A DNA stretch of 6,464 nucleotides, taken from contig DAOUZU010000062.1 of the NCBI GenBank assembly GCA_030665535.1, forward strand, positions 1-6,464, read 5' to 3'. How positions within the stretch are numbered: the stretch's first letter is position 1; each line of letters begins with the position of its first letter. The notes beneath the pieces are model-generated. The model ran no database searches and was not told the origin of the DNA. It saw only the letters and a list, made by a program, of their open reading frames with translations. The stretch is from Dehalococcoidia bacterium (GTDB lineage Bacteria > Chloroflexota > Dehalococcoidia > Dehalococcoidales > JAUXAE01). A program made the translations under genes and the position numbers. Positions 6,295-6,464 of this stretch are shown here, one piece after another.

Positions 6295-6464
6295 CTAATA
6301 AGAAACGAACTCACAAAACCCATAACGCGAGTGGTCATCGTAGATTCTGTATGAGATTGTAACCGTAGATTCGCCTCCGTTTTGTTGGTTTTCTATCAGC
6401 ATGATAATAGCGTCACCATCCGTAGTCCCAAACCCACCGATGTAGGGATATCCCTGGTATACGG
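6295..6464 (-). CDS. Hypothetical protein, C-terminal part only (gene runs off the right edge)
   Basis: Reading leftwards from 6462, a minus-strand frame is open for 55 codons to a TAG at 6297-6295; its start lies outside the window. I do not recognise the family. The visible part has alternating polar and hydrophobic residues suggesting beta strands (DAIIMLIENQQ, STVTISYRIY) and ends YDDHSRYGFCEFVSY. It has no membrane segment or known motif. Codon use is mixed, with less third-position G/C than the genes at 1-5947. An open run of this length can arise by chance, so the call rests mainly on the protein-like composition and the lack of a competing frame. The frame stays open past the TAG (see 6190-6294), so this may itself be a disrupted gene. 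It would point towards the ruvA operon from the opposite strand. Confidence 0.4.
   Translation of the reverse strand, partial: VYQGYPYIGGFGTTDGDAIIMLIENQQNGGESTVTISYRIYDDHSRYGFCEFVSY

Noticed and set aside
6339..6375. Short direct repeat CGTAGATTC
   Set aside because: Two 9-bp copies lie within the putative minus-strand coding frame. This is easily explained by chance, and no third copy or array was seen.

Overview
The window is a GC-rich bacterial chromosomal segment with tightly packed genes, all reading on the + strand up to about 5950. A lower-GC, gene-poor and apparently decaying stretch follows to the right edge. The gene content suggests an anaerobe with an NAD(P)-linked, molybdenum/tungsten formate dehydrogenase. 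Dehalococcoidia-like Chloroflexota or a clostridial or deltaproteobacterial lineage would all fit. I lean to Dehalococcoidia from the general style of the acpS / yebC / ruvC / ruvA arrangement and the base composition, but the window holds no rRNA or other decisive taxonomic marker.

Region 1 (1-3653) is a formate dehydrogenase pair. It holds the 3' part of a NuoF/HydB-type diaphorase subunit with an extra C-terminal 2[4Fe-4S] domain. This overlaps by ATGA a 900-residue catalytic subunit that carries its own NuoG-like iron-sulfur N-terminus. Together they would carry electrons between the molybdopterin site (formate/CO2) and flavin/NAD(P). The ligand at the metal site is cysteine, not selenocysteine. 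A holo-ACP synthase gene (acpS) follows after 2 bp, so it is probably co-transcribed although functionally unrelated.

Region 2 (4013-5947) begins with an 86-bp AT-richer gap that has a strong ribosome binding site. Then come yebC, ruvC and ruvA, joined by a 1-bp overlap and a 2-bp gap. YebC is a ribosome- or DNA-associated regulator family, RuvC is the Holliday-junction resolvase, and RuvA is the junction-binding partner of the RuvB motor. Key residues of all three look intact. ruvB, which often follows ruvA, is not in the 517 bp visible downstream.

Region 3 (5948-6464) has different base composition and no intact gene. It contains a broken remnant of a GIY-YIG nuclease-like gene (+ strand). 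Its N-terminal start and C-terminal DUF4357-like end sit in one frame, with the middle deleted and a TAA stop inside. At the right edge a minus-strand open frame enters and stops at 6295. Its frame stays open beyond that stop, so it may also be decayed. I see no tRNA, rRNA, CRISPR array, insertion sequence or convincing terminator, and no clearly new multi-gene system. The most interesting part is the decayed junction after ruvA.
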